A DNA stretch of 41,074 nt from Prevotella sp. (GCA_017478085.1 JAFVEE010000067.1:1-41074), one strand, 5' to 3'; shown: positions 7,201 to 15,066, numbered from the stretch's first letter. The notes: a model not told the origin generated them from the sequence alone. Numbers and translations are program-made.

Positions 7201-9164
7201 TCGTTGGCCTGGCCCTCATTGCTCACCGAGGGCTGGAAGCGCGTCTGCACGTCGCTGCCCACGGTGGCCTTGTCTTTCAGCGTCAGGCCGCTGCCCACCT
7301 CCACATAGCTGTTCTTGAAGTAGGCACCCATCTTCTCGTCGGGACCGAAGGTGGCCGTCTGGCCAGCAGTGCCCTCATTGAAAGGGAAGCTGATGGTCAC
7401 AGGCTCGTTCTCCAGGCCGCCACCGCCCTCGGCCACGCCGCTGATGGTGACGTCGGCCAGACAGATGGTCTTGCCCGTGGCATCGCTGTTGTACCAGGGA
7501 TATACGCGCACTTCGAGCTGCTGTCCGCTTTCGAGCGTGATGACGGGCTGCGACTCTACGGCATACATCGTGTTGCCGGCCATCGAGGTGGGGGCAAAGA
7601 TGGTGCTGCGGGTCTGGAAGCCGTCGGTGCTATAGTAGATGTGGCACATCATGCCCGAACCACCGGCACCGCCCACGTACATCGAGATGTTGTTCACCTT
7701 GAGCGTCTGGCCCTCGGGAGCCTGCACGCCGAAGCTGATGTAGCGACCGGGATCGTCGTCCTCGGCCTTGGTCCACTGCTCGCCTACGATGACGTTGCGC
7801 TGCGTATGGCGGTCGGCATCGCCCGTGAAGCCCTCGGGCCAGGTGGTGCCACCGGCCTTCAGGGCGGCATAGTTCTTCACCACCATCTGGCTCCACTGCT
7901 CATCGAGCACCGTCACTGAACCTTCGGTCGTGGCCTGATCGTTGTCGAGCAGAGGCCAGAAAGCCTTGAAGGGAGCACCGCCGCCTAGCTCGATGGCCGT
8001 AGCCGTGAGGGGCACCTGGATGGTCTTGTCGCCCAGCGTGGCGGTAATGCTGCCGCTGAATGCGCCTGAACTGGTCAGCACCACGCGGGCATAGAAATTC
8101 TGAACGAGCGTACCGTTCTTGTAGTCGATGGAAACGGTCTGCTTCCAGTTCTTCTTGTCGAGTGAGAGTTCAATGCCGTCGGTGGCACTGATAGCGATGG
8201 TGCCGTCGGCGGGCGAGAGGCCGAAGCCGTTCAGCGTGAGTTCCTTGGTGAGCGTCTGGCCCTTGTAGGCCTCGCCCAGGTCGGCCTGCTCAGGAGTAAT
8301 CGAGAGGTCGGTGGGCACCACGATGTTGTCAGCAAGGATGCCCTTCTCCTTCATAAGCTGGGCGCACAGACGGGCCACCAGAAGGGCACCCGTGGTGTTG
8401 AAGTGGGTAGAGCCCTGTCCGTCGAACAGCTGCTCGTGGCACTTCGTGTCGCCATAGCTCTCGTAGAGCTGGGCAGTAGCCGTTGTCAGGTCGATGAAAT
8501 CGATGTTTTTCTCCTTGGCCAGCTGCTCCATGTGGTACACGTAGTCCATCGTGTGATCGGTGGCAGGAACGCTTTGTTTTTCCTTGATTCCATCGGCAGT
8601 GAGCACCGAGAACGAGTCGCCCAGGTCGTGGCGGCCGTTGCGCCTGATCTTGCCATCGCTGCCAAAGTAGCTACGGCACACGGGACCCACGAGCACGGGG
8701 GTGGCACCTTTGGCCACCACCTCGTCGACGGTCTTGGCCAGCCACTGCTTGTAGGTGGTCGAGGGCACGGTGCCACGCGTGTCGAGGGCTGCGGCCTCGG
8801 TGGTCATACCCTTACTTATATAATAATTGTAGACCTCGTCGCGGTCCATACCGCTGATCTTCTCGTCGTTGTGGGCAAACTGAATGAGCACGTAGTCGCC
8901 GGCCTCTACCTTCGGCTTGGCGTTCTGCCACAGCTCGTTGTAGCCGCCGCGCGAGTCGCGCCCGCCCTTGGCATAGTTGATGCTGGTCCAGCCATTGGTC
9001 AGGAACTGGCCGAAGTACATGCCCCATCCGCGCGTCACGGTGGCGCTTTCGTCGTAAGGTGCCATCGTCGAGTCGCCGATGGTGTGCACCTTCTTGGCCT
9101 GAACCGTACCGATGCACAGCAGCGACACCAGCAAGGCCATCAAAGCAAAAAATGTTTTCTTCAT
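4227..9164 (-). CDS. Secreted pectin esterase fusion: CE12-like acetylesterase plus CE8 pectin methylesterase
   Basis: 1645 residues. A signal peptide (1-23, ending VQA) is followed by an SGNH hydrolase domain (~25-275) like rhamnogalacturonan acetylesterases, with GDST (Ser32), AKGGRDSRG, AHND (Asn99) and His254. Then come a beta-sandwich (~285-395), two further beta-rich modules (~400-580 and ~590-765), two InlB-B-like repeats (~770-850, ~850-927), a beta module (~928-1105), an Ig-like domain (~1108-1200) and a pectin methylesterase beta-helix (~1205-1530). The last keeps the catalytic residues: QDT (Asp1344), VDF (Asp1368) and LGRPW (Arg1428, Trp1430). An Ig/Fn3-like piece and a short C-terminal tail ending TKVIR, common in Prevotella secreted proteins, close it. 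It should remove acetyl and methyl esters from pectin. One oddity is that the SGNH DxxH motif reads GSTH. The propeller-AraC regulator lies directly upstream on the same strand. Confidence 0.9.
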   Translation of the reverse strand: MKKTFFALMALLVSLLCIGTVQAKKVHTIGDSTMAPYDESATVTRGWGMYFGQFLTNGWTSINYAKGGRDSRGGYNELWQNAKPKVEAGDYVLIQFAHNDEKISGMDRDEVYNYYISKGMTTEAAALDTRGTVPSTTYKQWLAKTVDEVVAKGATPVLVGPVCRSYFGSDGKIRRNGRHDLGDSFSVLTADGIKEKQSVPATDHTMDYVYHMEQLAKEKNIDFIDLTTATAQLYESYGDTKCHEQLFDGQGSTHFNTTGALLVARLCAQLMKEKGILADNIVVPTDLSITPEQADLGEAYKGQTLTKELTLNGFGLSPADGTIAISATDGIELSLDKKNWKQTVSIDYKNGTLVQNFYARVVLTSSGAFSGSITATLGDKTIQVPLTATAIELGGGAPFKAFWPLLDNDQATTEGSVTVLDEQWSQMVVKNYAALKAGGTTWPEGFTGDADRHTQRNVIVGEQWTKAEDDDPGRYISFGVQAPEGQTLKVNNISMYVGGAGGSGMMCHIYYSTDGFQTRSTIFAPTSMAGNTMYAVESQPVITLESGQQLEVRVYPWYNSDATGKTICLADVTISGVAEGGGGLENEPVTISFPFNEGTAGQTATFGPDEKMGAYFKNSYVEVGSGLTLKDKATVGSDVQTRFQPSVSNEGQANEANAINFYFIPKKGMIFTPTHVSFHTTRYGTDGGKVDASWVATDGTLTSIKTAISPARNNASPNVTEISEDVVGANGSDGLCGLRLNLYSLGNTKQVGFSNIVIEGTLIGSVQEARQYRLSVNLADEKAGTLTVVPNATIFDEGDEVTLTVDENFGYHFASWTDAQGTVVSTENPYTFNIAADTQLTANFQKKNTYSLSVALTEGARDNLVQIQPEGTMIDGKRMYEEGQDVKLTALSNKILTFVGWEDQSTDAERTVRMDADKQLTAQFSAVDYIVGWDFYYDSPNQERAADYKSDSENAGLLSLHNAQGETSGWLTRGIGNGSENGRWAARIWRLRSQGLYFEASFSTKGYKNIKVTSSLGCSYNTYRENNLQYSVDGVNYTTVATFDINARGWFDKEDVQLPADADEQERVYVRWMPNRDSELVGAETDYDGLAISDVFITADQGALADEVATLVSSNPAAGATGVSANGSIILNFDKKIKAGEGKARLGDEELEPIISGKSAIFKYSGLKYSTSYTFTLPEGVLQSRSGNAVAATTISFTTMERKQPEARLYDAIVAQDGSGDYTTVQAAIDAAPAGRALPWLIFIKNGQYKEHVDIPQTKPYLHLIGQTRDGVVIKDDRLSGGENAVHVSVGATVVVNANNTFIESLTMENIYGHEKQNGPQALALNTGGDRIAMNQVRLLSYQDTWITTSTSNNRHFIKNSLIEGAVDFIYNSGNVYLDGDTLEINRPSGGFIVAPSHAADVKWGYVFMNNVIRPYPGMQVTDVWLGRPWHNQPKTVFINTQTFVNIPAKGWYETMGGLPALWADYNTTDAQGQPVDLSQRQDTYYYTDSNGQKVYGKAKNYLTDEEAAQYTIKNVMGGDDNWQPDLMCEACEAPVVTAANGKLSWQPVPYAICYVVTKDGQVVGFTTQCEYTGSTDGVMQVQAVNEFGGLSAYGQLDAETGIRSTSLSTGTETRYALDGKPASAGSRGLQLVRHADGTVTKVIR

Positions 9165-9197
9165 ACCTTTGTTGTTTTAGTTAGATTTTTCACGGTG

Positions 9198-9205
9198 CAA
9201 AGGTA
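9198..9205 (-). promoter_or_regulatory. Promoter -7 box for the pectin-esterase gene
   Basis: TACCTTTG on the minus strand, 33 bp upstream of the ATG at 9164 and downstream of the regulator gene. The esterase therefore has its own promoter and need not rely on read-through from the regulator. A leader of about 27 nt is expected. Confidence 0.6.
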
Positions 9206-9282
9206 TGAAGAAAAAAGCGATGAAACGGGTGAAAATCACGTCAAACAAGTGTGATTTTGCAGCATATAGGGGTAAAAAGGCA

Positions 9283-11655
9283 TCAGCCCGCCCCCACTTG
9301 CTGCTTATACTCAGTGGGCGACACGCCCTGCGACTGGCGAAAGGTGCGACTGAAGTACTTGGGATCGGTGAACCCACAGCGGTAGGCCACCTCGCTCACG
9401 GTGAGGTCGGTCTGGCTGAGCAGCTGGGTGGCTCGCTTCATGCGGGCCTCGCGCAGGAAGTCGGCTGGCGACACACCCATGAGCTGCTTCATCTTGCGCT
9501 GCAACACCGAACGGCTCACGGCGCAAGCCTCGGCCATCTGGCCCACGTCGGCATCGCTGTTGCCAATGTTGGCCTCGACAAAGGCAAGGAGGGGTTGCAT
9601 AAAAGAGGGTGTTTGAGGTGAAAGGGCTTTCTCCAGAGGTGAGAGGTCAGCTCCAGCTTTTGGGCTATCCTCGCGCCTCGACAGCTCTTCCAGCAGGGCC
9701 AGGTACTTCTCCAGCGTGTCCTGTCGCTGCCGCTCAATGCGCTTAATATATAAATAGGTGTAAACGATGGCGGCCAAGGCGGCCAGACCAATGAGGACGA
9801 AGAGCAGCACGGCCCAGGGGGTCTCCCAGAACGTGGGCTCGGCAATGATGGTCAGCGTGCGTGTGTTGTGAGTCCACTGGCCATCGGCATTGGTTGAGCG
9901 CAAAGCCAGTCGGTAGGTGCCGGGCTTCAGGTCGAGCAGCGTCACCGAGTGGTTGTGGCCAATATTGTTCCACTGCGTGCTGTCTTCGCCCAACTGGAAC
10001 TGGTAGCTGATGGCCTGCGGAGCCGTGTAGTCGAGGGCAGCGAAGTGGATGGTGAGGCTGCGCTCGCGGGGCGACAGGCGCAGTGTGTCCAGGTCATCGA
10101 CGGCCAGGTCGCGCGTGCCATTCTGTATGGAGATGCCCGTCAGCACCAAGGGCGGACGGTAGCTGCTCTTGTGCATCAGGCTCTGGGGCAGGAAGAAGGC
10201 TCCCTCGAGCGTGCCGATGAGCCAGCGACCGTCTGACAGCAGCAGGGGCTGGGCCTCGCTGAAGTAATAGGGATGATGGAAGAAAAGGTGGCCAAAACTC
10301 TCGACGCTGCCACGATAGGTGTCGATGAGCATGAGCTGGGTGGTGCTGGTCACGAGCAGCCGGCTATCGGCCAAGGCCATCGAGATCGTCATATCGGTGG
10401 GCAGCCCCCACTCGGTGCCGTAGTGGCGAAAGGTGAGCGTGTCGGCAGTGAGGTCGTCGCTCACGATCTCGCAGATGCCGCCGGTCTCGGTGCTTACGAA
10501 CAGTTGGCCGGAAGCCAATTGCACGATGTCCATCGTGGCGTTGCAGCTCAGGCTCTGCGGGCGGTTGGGCTCTCGTGTATGTCGATGGAACCGCATATTT
10601 TTGATATTTTTCTCAACCTGGGCCGTCACCAGTCCGCTGGTGGTGGTGGCCAGAAGAACGCCCTGTGGCGTGATATGAACGAAGCGTGCCTTCAGGTCGA
10701 TGTCCTGGGGCAGCACGGCCAAATGGTTGGTCAGCACAGGGGCATCGCTTTCGGGCTGTTCCACCACCGACAGGCCATCGCCCAGCGTGGCTACCCAGAG
10801 GCGGCCCAGGTCGTCTTCGGCAATGTCGTAGACGTTGGGGCAGGTCAGGCCCTCTATATGTTTCAACTGGAAAACGCCCTCACCTACTTCGCGCAAGCGG
10901 AACAGGCCGCCCGGCTTGCTGCCCAGCCAGATGTCGCCCCGACGGGTCTGGGTGACGCAATAGACGGGCTGGCCAAACTGGCTGTAACTCGTGGTTATCC
11001 GTCCGCTGGCTGCCAGATAGCCTATTGGCTGGCCGTCAGGGCCGAGCAGGCGCACGGTGGCATCTTGCTTGGTAGTGAGCCAGATGCGCCCTTTCGCATC
11101 ACGTGCCAGTGCCCGCACCATCGAGGGCAGTTCAGTGGGCAGTGGCTGGGCTGGCCGCTCTATGCGGCTCATGCAGTAGAGGGCGTTATCGCGCAGCTGC
11201 CATTGCAGGCCCTGAGGGTCGATGAAATCGATGAAATTGCCATTGAAGCGGCCTCTGTTGCTTCCCTTGCGAAACGTCTGTTCGGCCTCCTGACGCTCCT
11301 CGTCGGTGGTCAGGTCGCGAAACTGATAGGTCTTGATGTCGAAGCGATAGGTACCATTGTCGGTCTTGCAGAACAGGTCGCCATTCTTGGCCAGCCAGAT
11401 GTCGCGCAGACGGTCGGTGGCCATCGAACAGCCATCGCCTGGCTGGGACTTGAACTGCCTGAACTCGTAGCCGTCGAAGCGGTTCAGCCCGTTCCATGTG
11501 GCCACCCACACCATACCGCTCTGGTCTTGCAGAATCTGCGTGGCGTGGCCTTGCAAGCCGCCATCGGGCTCGTCGTAACGGCCCAGTTGCCATAGTTCCT
11601 GCGCCTGGCAGAATATCGATGAAATGAGCAAAAAAAGCAAAGAAAGTCGTTTCAT
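9283..11655 (-). CDS. Membrane-bound propeller-AraC transcription regulator (no kinase or receiver)
   Basis: 790 residues. A signal peptide (1-18) precedes a two-component-type beta-propeller (~20-500) with repeats such as QSGMVWVATWNGLNRFDGY and DLGRLWVATLGDGL. A Y_Y_Y domain (~530-605) and one TM helix (~614-637) follow, then a short linker and an AraC DNA-binding domain (~692-785; VSEVAYRCGFTDPKYFSRTF). The histidine-kinase and receiver domains normally found in hybrid two-component systems are absent, so ligand binding outside must reach the DNA-binding domain directly through the membrane. The start is the ATG at 11655, whose ATGA overlaps the stop of the dihydrouridine synthase gene. 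A longer frame upstream runs through that gene and is not real. The gene next downstream is the pectin esterase, so the ligand is probably a pectin oligosaccharide (inferred). Confidence 0.88.
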   Translation of the reverse strand: MKRLSLLFLLISSIFCQAQELWQLGRYDEPDGGLQGHATQILQDQSGMVWVATWNGLNRFDGYEFRQFKSQPGDGCSMATDRLRDIWLAKNGDLFCKTDNGTYRFDIKTYQFRDLTTDEERQEAEQTFRKGSNRGRFNGNFIDFIDPQGLQWQLRDNALYCMSRIERPAQPLPTELPSMVRALARDAKGRIWLTTKQDATVRLLGPDGQPIGYLAASGRITTSYSQFGQPVYCVTQTRRGDIWLGSKPGGLFRLREVGEGVFQLKHIEGLTCPNVYDIAEDDLGRLWVATLGDGLSVVEQPESDAPVLTNHLAVLPQDIDLKARFVHITPQGVLLATTTSGLVTAQVEKNIKNMRFHRHTREPNRPQSLSCNATMDIVQLASGQLFVSTETGGICEIVSDDLTADTLTFRHYGTEWGLPTDMTISMALADSRLLVTSTTQLMLIDTYRGSVESFGHLFFHHPYYFSEAQPLLLSDGRWLIGTLEGAFFLPQSLMHKSSYRPPLVLTGISIQNGTRDLAVDDLDTLRLSPRERSLTIHFAALDYTAPQAISYQFQLGEDSTQWNNIGHNHSVTLLDLKPGTYRLALRSTNADGQWTHNTRTLTIIAEPTFWETPWAVLLFVLIGLAALAAIVYTYLYIKRIERQRQDTLEKYLALLEELSRREDSPKAGADLSPLEKALSPQTPSFMQPLLAFVEANIGNSDADVGQMAEACAVSRSVLQRKMKQLMGVSPADFLREARMKRATQLLSQTDLTVSEVAYRCGFTDPKYFSRTFRQSQGVSPTEYKQQVGAG

Positions 11656-12638
11656 ACAGCAGGGGTTTGTTCGTTGGTAGTGTTGTCGCCTCCCAGCAGC
11701 TGGCGGGTGCTCTCCAGAATGTCGGTCAGCTCGCTCACGGTAGTGGCCCGCAGCATGGCGATGCGCGTGGGCCGGAAGTTGGGAATGCCCTTGAAGATGG
11801 GCGTGGCGGCCAGGTGGCGACGGGTGTGCAGAATGCCACGGGGCTCGTCGATAAGCTCCACGTTGATGCGCAGCTGCTCCTCCAGGATGTCGAGCTTCTG
11901 GTCGAAGGTGAGCTGCTCGCGGCTGAACAGCCACGGACAGCCGAAGGTGGCGCGGCCTATCATCACGGCATCGACGCCATAGCGCTCGAAGGCCGCGTCG
12001 GCCTCCTCGCGTGAGTGGATGTCGCCGTTGCCTATAATAGGAATATGTATGCGCGGGTTGCGCTTCACCTCGCCAATGAGCGTCCAGTCGGCCTCGCCGG
12101 TGTACATCTGCGAGCGGGTGCGGCCGTGAATGGTCAGTGCCTGTATGCCGCAGTCTTGCAGCTGTTCGGCCAGCTCGGTGATGATGAGCTGCTCGTGGTT
12201 CCAGCCCAACCGGGTCTTTGCCGTCACGGGGGTATGCACGGAATCGACCACCCGGCGCGTTATCTCCAGCATCTTCGGCACGTTCTGCAGCATACCGGCA
12301 CCGGCGCCCTTGCCGGCCACCTTCTTTACGGGGCAGCCGAAGTTCAGGTCGATCACGTCGGGCCCGGCCTGCTCCACGATGCGGGCCGCCTCGACCATCG
12401 CCTCGATGTCGCGCCCGTAGATCTGTATGCCCACGGGCCGCTCCTCGTCGCTGATCTGCAGCTTGCGCACGGTGGTCTTCACGTCGCGCACCAGTGCCTC
12501 GGCACTCACAAACTCGGTATAAACCATCTGTGCCCCGAACCGCTTGCACAGCCGCCGGAAGCCTATGTCGGTCACGTCTTCCATCGGTGCCAGGAAGAGT
12601 GGCCGCTCGCCAAAGTCTATCTGTCCTATTTTCATCAT
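11652..12638 (-). CDS. dusB: tRNA-dihydrouridine synthase
   Basis: A 328-residue FMN-dependent enzyme that reduces uridine to dihydrouridine in tRNA. Visible motifs are LAPMEDVTD at the N-terminus of the TIM barrel, LNFGCP with catalytic Cys102, KTRLGW, the FMN/substrate motif HGRTR at 171-175, and GNGDI followed by MIGRA near the phosphate-binding end. The length and the DusB-like signature fit. Two ATGs stand side by side (12638 and 12635) and either could be used. It begins 9 bp after the AAA ATPase gene and its stop overlaps the regulator start by 4 bp, so ATPase, dusB and regulator are probably one transcript. The choice of DusB over other Dus subfamilies is likely but not proven. Confidence 0.9.
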   Translation of the reverse strand: MMKIGQIDFGERPLFLAPMEDVTDIGFRRLCKRFGAQMVYTEFVSAEALVRDVKTTVRKLQISDEERPVGIQIYGRDIEAMVEAARIVEQAGPDVIDLNFGCPVKKVAGKGAGAGMLQNVPKMLEITRRVVDSVHTPVTAKTRLGWNHEQLIITELAEQLQDCGIQALTIHGRTRSQMYTGEADWTLIGEVKRNPRIHIPIIGNGDIHSREEADAAFERYGVDAVMIGRATFGCPWLFSREQLTFDQKLDILEEQLRINVELIDEPRGILHTRRHLAATPIFKGIPNFRPTRIAMLRATTVSELTDILESTRQLLGGDNTTNEQTPAV

Positions 12639-12647
12639 GATGTGTTT

Positions 12648-13808
12648 TTACCCAAAAAGTCGCTTTAGCCAGAGTTGCATAAAGCGGTCGTAGACGATAT
12701 AGGCCGTGCCGTCGCGGTAGACCAGCTCGTGGTCGAGCAGGAAGGTAAGCGCACTCTTGGCGCTGCTGGCGGCGGGTAGGTCGTGCTTCTTGATGAACTC
12801 GTTGCTGGTGGGCTGCTCCACGCGCCCCTCGCTAGCAATGGCTTTGAGCAGCTTCAGTTGGTTGTCGCTGAGCAGTGTGATGAAGCTCTCGTATTGTGCC
12901 CCCCTGTCGGCCAGTATGCTCAGCAGTGCCTCCGTGATCTGGCTCCCATCGGTCACGTTGCGGCTAAGCAGGAATAGGCGGTTGAGCACTGACTGCATAT
13001 ACCAGGTCCAACCGTCGAACCGTTGGTACAGATCGTGGAAAAGCGACTGCTCTATATGGCCATTGCGTGCCCTCAAGAGGTCTTCGGCAAAGGTATAGTA
13101 GATTTCCTCGTGCAGCGGAGCAAGTGACATCATTGCGGTGCTCTGGTAGAACGGACGTTTGGGCGAGCCAAACATTTCGTACATCAGGTGCTGCTTGCTA
13201 CCCGAGAAAATGAAGTGGACATTGGAGAGAAACTGTATGTAGGAGCGCAGCAGAGCTTCAGTGCCCTTCTCGGGATAATCGACGATGGTCTGAAACTCGT
13301 CGATGGCAATGAACACTTCGTGCTTGCTGTCGTTCAGATACTTGAAGATGTTCTGGATGCTGATCTCTGAATGGCTGGGCTCTATGCTCACACTGAAGTT
13401 GGGCGTGCCGGTTAGCGGGTCGACTGATATGGTGGGCTTCAGCCAACTGATGCGCTCCAGTGCACGCTGGAAAGCCGACTTGCTGCTGTTGACGACCTCT
13501 TGCACCACGGCCTGCCCTAACAACTGCACAAATTCGTGTTGGTTCTTGGTAGAGAAGATGTCGATGTAAAGGCATATTGTCTCCTTGTTCTTGGCTGAAA
13601 TGTGGTGAAATATATGCTTAATGAGCCCTGTTTTCCCTATTTTGCGGGGGGAAACAAGCGTAATGTTTACTCCATTCTCTAAATAAGAGATGGCCTTTTC
13701 GGTCTCTTCCGTCCGGTCGCAAAAGTAGTCTGGCCCCTCATATCCTTCGTGTACAAAGGGATTTTCAAGTTTTTTCTTTGTTTCAGCCATAATATCGTTT
13801 GTAGTCAT
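12648..13808 (-). CDS. AAA ATPase (ATPase_2/archaeal-type) with C-terminal winged helix
   Basis: A 386-residue protein. The P-loop is SPRKIGKTGL near residues 53-62, the Walker B-like motif is FIAIDEF near 163-169, and the sensor region FIFSGSKQHLM follows. The C-terminal ~90 residues look like a winged helix (NQLKLLKAIASEG, then LTFLLDHELVYRDG). This is the domain order of the archaeal ATPase (PF01637) proteins that are common in Prevotella and Bacteroides and have no settled function. Some are thought to act in DNA transactions or conflict. The start is the ATG at 13808; a second ATG lies six codons in. The leader carries an unusual 14-bp tandem array. It is followed at 9 bp by dusB. Confidence 0.8.
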   Translation of the reverse strand: MTTNDIMAETKKKLENPFVHEGYEGPDYFCDRTEETEKAISYLENGVNITLVSPRKIGKTGLIKHIFHHISAKNKETICLYIDIFSTKNQHEFVQLLGQAVVQEVVNSSKSAFQRALERISWLKPTISVDPLTGTPNFSVSIEPSHSEISIQNIFKYLNDSKHEVFIAIDEFQTIVDYPEKGTEALLRSYIQFLSNVHFIFSGSKQHLMYEMFGSPKRPFYQSTAMMSLAPLHEEIYYTFAEDLLRARNGHIEQSLFHDLYQRFDGWTWYMQSVLNRLFLLSRNVTDGSQITEALLSILADRGAQYESFITLLSDNQLKLLKAIASEGRVEQPTSNEFIKKHDLPAASSAKSALTFLLDHELVYRDGTAYIVYDRFMQLWLKRLFG

Positions 13809-13815
13809 TGTTTCA

Positions 13816-13885
13816 TCACGGAATTTCCGTGACGGAATTTCCGTTACAGGTTTTTCGTTACGAAAATTTCGTTACGATTTTTTCG
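13816..13885 (-). repeat. Five 14-bp tandem units with nested palindromes in the ATPase leader
   Basis: Reading the plus strand in 14-nt steps from 13816 gives five related units: TCACGGAATTTCCG, TGACGGAATTTCCG, TTACAGGTTTTTCG, TTACGAAAATTTCG and TTACGATTTTTTCG. Units 1, 2 and 4 form palindromes around ACGGAATTTCCGT or CGAAAATTTCG. The array fills the space between the -7 box at 13891-13898 and the ATG at 13808, so it should be transcribed as the 5' leader. The palindrome nearest the gene ends 8 nt before the ATG. It may be an operator series or an RNA structure that blocks initiation. Confidence 0.8.
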
Positions 13886-13890
13886 TAATG

Positions 13891-13898
13891 CAAAGGTA
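13891..13898 (-). promoter_or_regulatory. Promoter -7 box for the ATPase-dusB-regulator transcript
   Basis: TACCTTTG on the minus strand, placed just upstream of the 14-bp tandem array. Transcription would begin near 13884, giving a leader of about 75 nt that consists almost wholly of the repeats. Confidence 0.55.
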
Positions 13899-13938
13899 AG
13901 GGTTTTATTTGAAACGACCAAGGAAAGTGTCGGAAATT

Positions 13939-15066
13939 TTATTTCAGCAGGTGATAGTTGCCACCGGCCAAGGGGCGAACCACGCCCTTCATCTCCAACT
14001 GGAAGAGCAGGGCCGTGAGCTGGCCTATGGGGATATTGGTTTTCACCGAAAGCTGGTTTTGCTGCAAATCGCCCATTCTATCGAGTATCCTTACGATGGC
14101 TTGCTCCTCTGGCGAGAGGTCAGGGAAAAGACTGCGCTCTATACCATCGGCTTTGGCTTGCTGCAGCTGTCGGTCGGTCTGCCAGCCCATCGCGTTCACG
14201 AAGTCCTCGGCACCAGAGATAAGCTGCGCCCCGTTGTCGCGAATCAGGTTATTGCAGCCCTCGCTATAGGGAGCACCCACAGCCCCTGGGAAAGCCATGA
14301 CCTGACGGTTATAGTCCTGCGCAATGCCACAGGTGATGAGTCCACCGCCCCGAGCCGCACTTTCTACGAGCAGAGTAGCATCGCATAGACCTGCCACGAT
14401 GCGGTTTCGCTTCACGAAGTTCAGCTTGTCGGCCCGCGTCTCGCTCATATACTCCGTGAGCAGTCCACCCTGTCGCAGCATCTGCTTCGCCGTTTCGCGA
14501 TGGCGGGGCGGGTACAGCTCATCGAGCCCGTGGGCCAGCACGCCCACCGTCTCGAAGCCCCGCTCCAGGGCGTTGCGGTGGGCACTGATGTCGATGCCGT
14601 AGGCCAGTCCGCTCACGATGAGCACTTGCGGACACAGCTCGCGCAGGTCGCCCACAAAGCGGCGCACCAGATCCTGGCCATACTGCGTGGCGTGGCGCGT
14701 GCCCACGATGTTGATGACGCGCTGCTGGTTCAGGTCGGCTGACCCCATATAATAGAGGAGGATAGGAGCATCGGGACACTCGGCCAACCGTTGTGGATAG
14801 TCATCGCTGCCCAGCAACAGCGGCCTGATATTGTGCCTGGTGATGAAGCCCAGCTCCTGCTCGGCCTTCAGCAGGGGTATGCTCCAGTCTTGCAGCGACT
14901 GCACCAGCCGCTCCGAGCACTCAGGCAGCACGTCGCGCAGGTCGCTGCGGTGCTCATAGACGGCCTGTCCGCCTCCCAGTTCCTGGTAGAGCCGCAATGC
15001 CGTCTGGAAGTTGAAGCCCGTCATGCGCGTCAGGGCCATCGTGTAGAGAAGGTTCTGCTCGTTCAT
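13939..15066 (-). CDS. dprA: DNA-processing protein DprA
   Basis: 375 residues, full length for a three-part DprA. The N-terminal region (~1-80) is a SAM/HhH-like domain. The Rossmann core contains VGTRHATQYG, SGLAYGIDISAH, RGGGLITC and FPGAVG. The C-terminal ~65 residues form a winged helix (VRILDRMGDLQQNQLSVKTN, ending in a GGNYHLL-type tail). DprA binds single-stranded DNA and loads RecA during natural transformation. The ATG at 15066 overlaps the thioesterase stop in an ATGA, and it is the last gene of the parE-ctpA-DUF2851-thioesterase-dprA series. There are 40 bp between its stop and the promoter of the ATPase transcript. Confidence 0.95.
   Translation of the reverse strand: MNEQNLLYTMALTRMTGFNFQTALRLYQELGGGQAVYEHRSDLRDVLPECSERLVQSLQDWSIPLLKAEQELGFITRHNIRPLLLGSDDYPQRLAECPDAPILLYYMGSADLNQQRVINIVGTRHATQYGQDLVRRFVGDLRELCPQVLIVSGLAYGIDISAHRNALERGFETVGVLAHGLDELYPPRHRETAKQMLRQGGLLTEYMSETRADKLNFVKRNRIVAGLCDATLLVESAARGGGLITCGIAQDYNRQVMAFPGAVGAPYSEGCNNLIRDNGAQLISGAEDFVNAMGWQTDRQLQQAKADGIERSLFPDLSPEEQAIVRILDRMGDLQQNQLSVKTNIPIGQLTALLFQLEMKGVVRPLAGGNYHLLK

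Noticed and set aside
4260-9254. Long plus-strand frames opposite the pectin-esterase gene
   Set aside because: They are low-complexity His/Val/Leu/Ala-rich readings of the complementary strand of a GC-rich gene, with no motifs.
9283-12549. A single 1088-residue protein including the regulator
   Set aside because: The first ~300 residues are an Arg/Ala/Gly-rich out-of-frame reading of dusB. The real protein starts at the ATG at 11655 with a signal peptide.
13816-13885. CRISPR array or insertion-sequence end
   Set aside because: The 14-bp units are contiguous without spacers and far shorter than CRISPR repeats, and no transposase is nearby.
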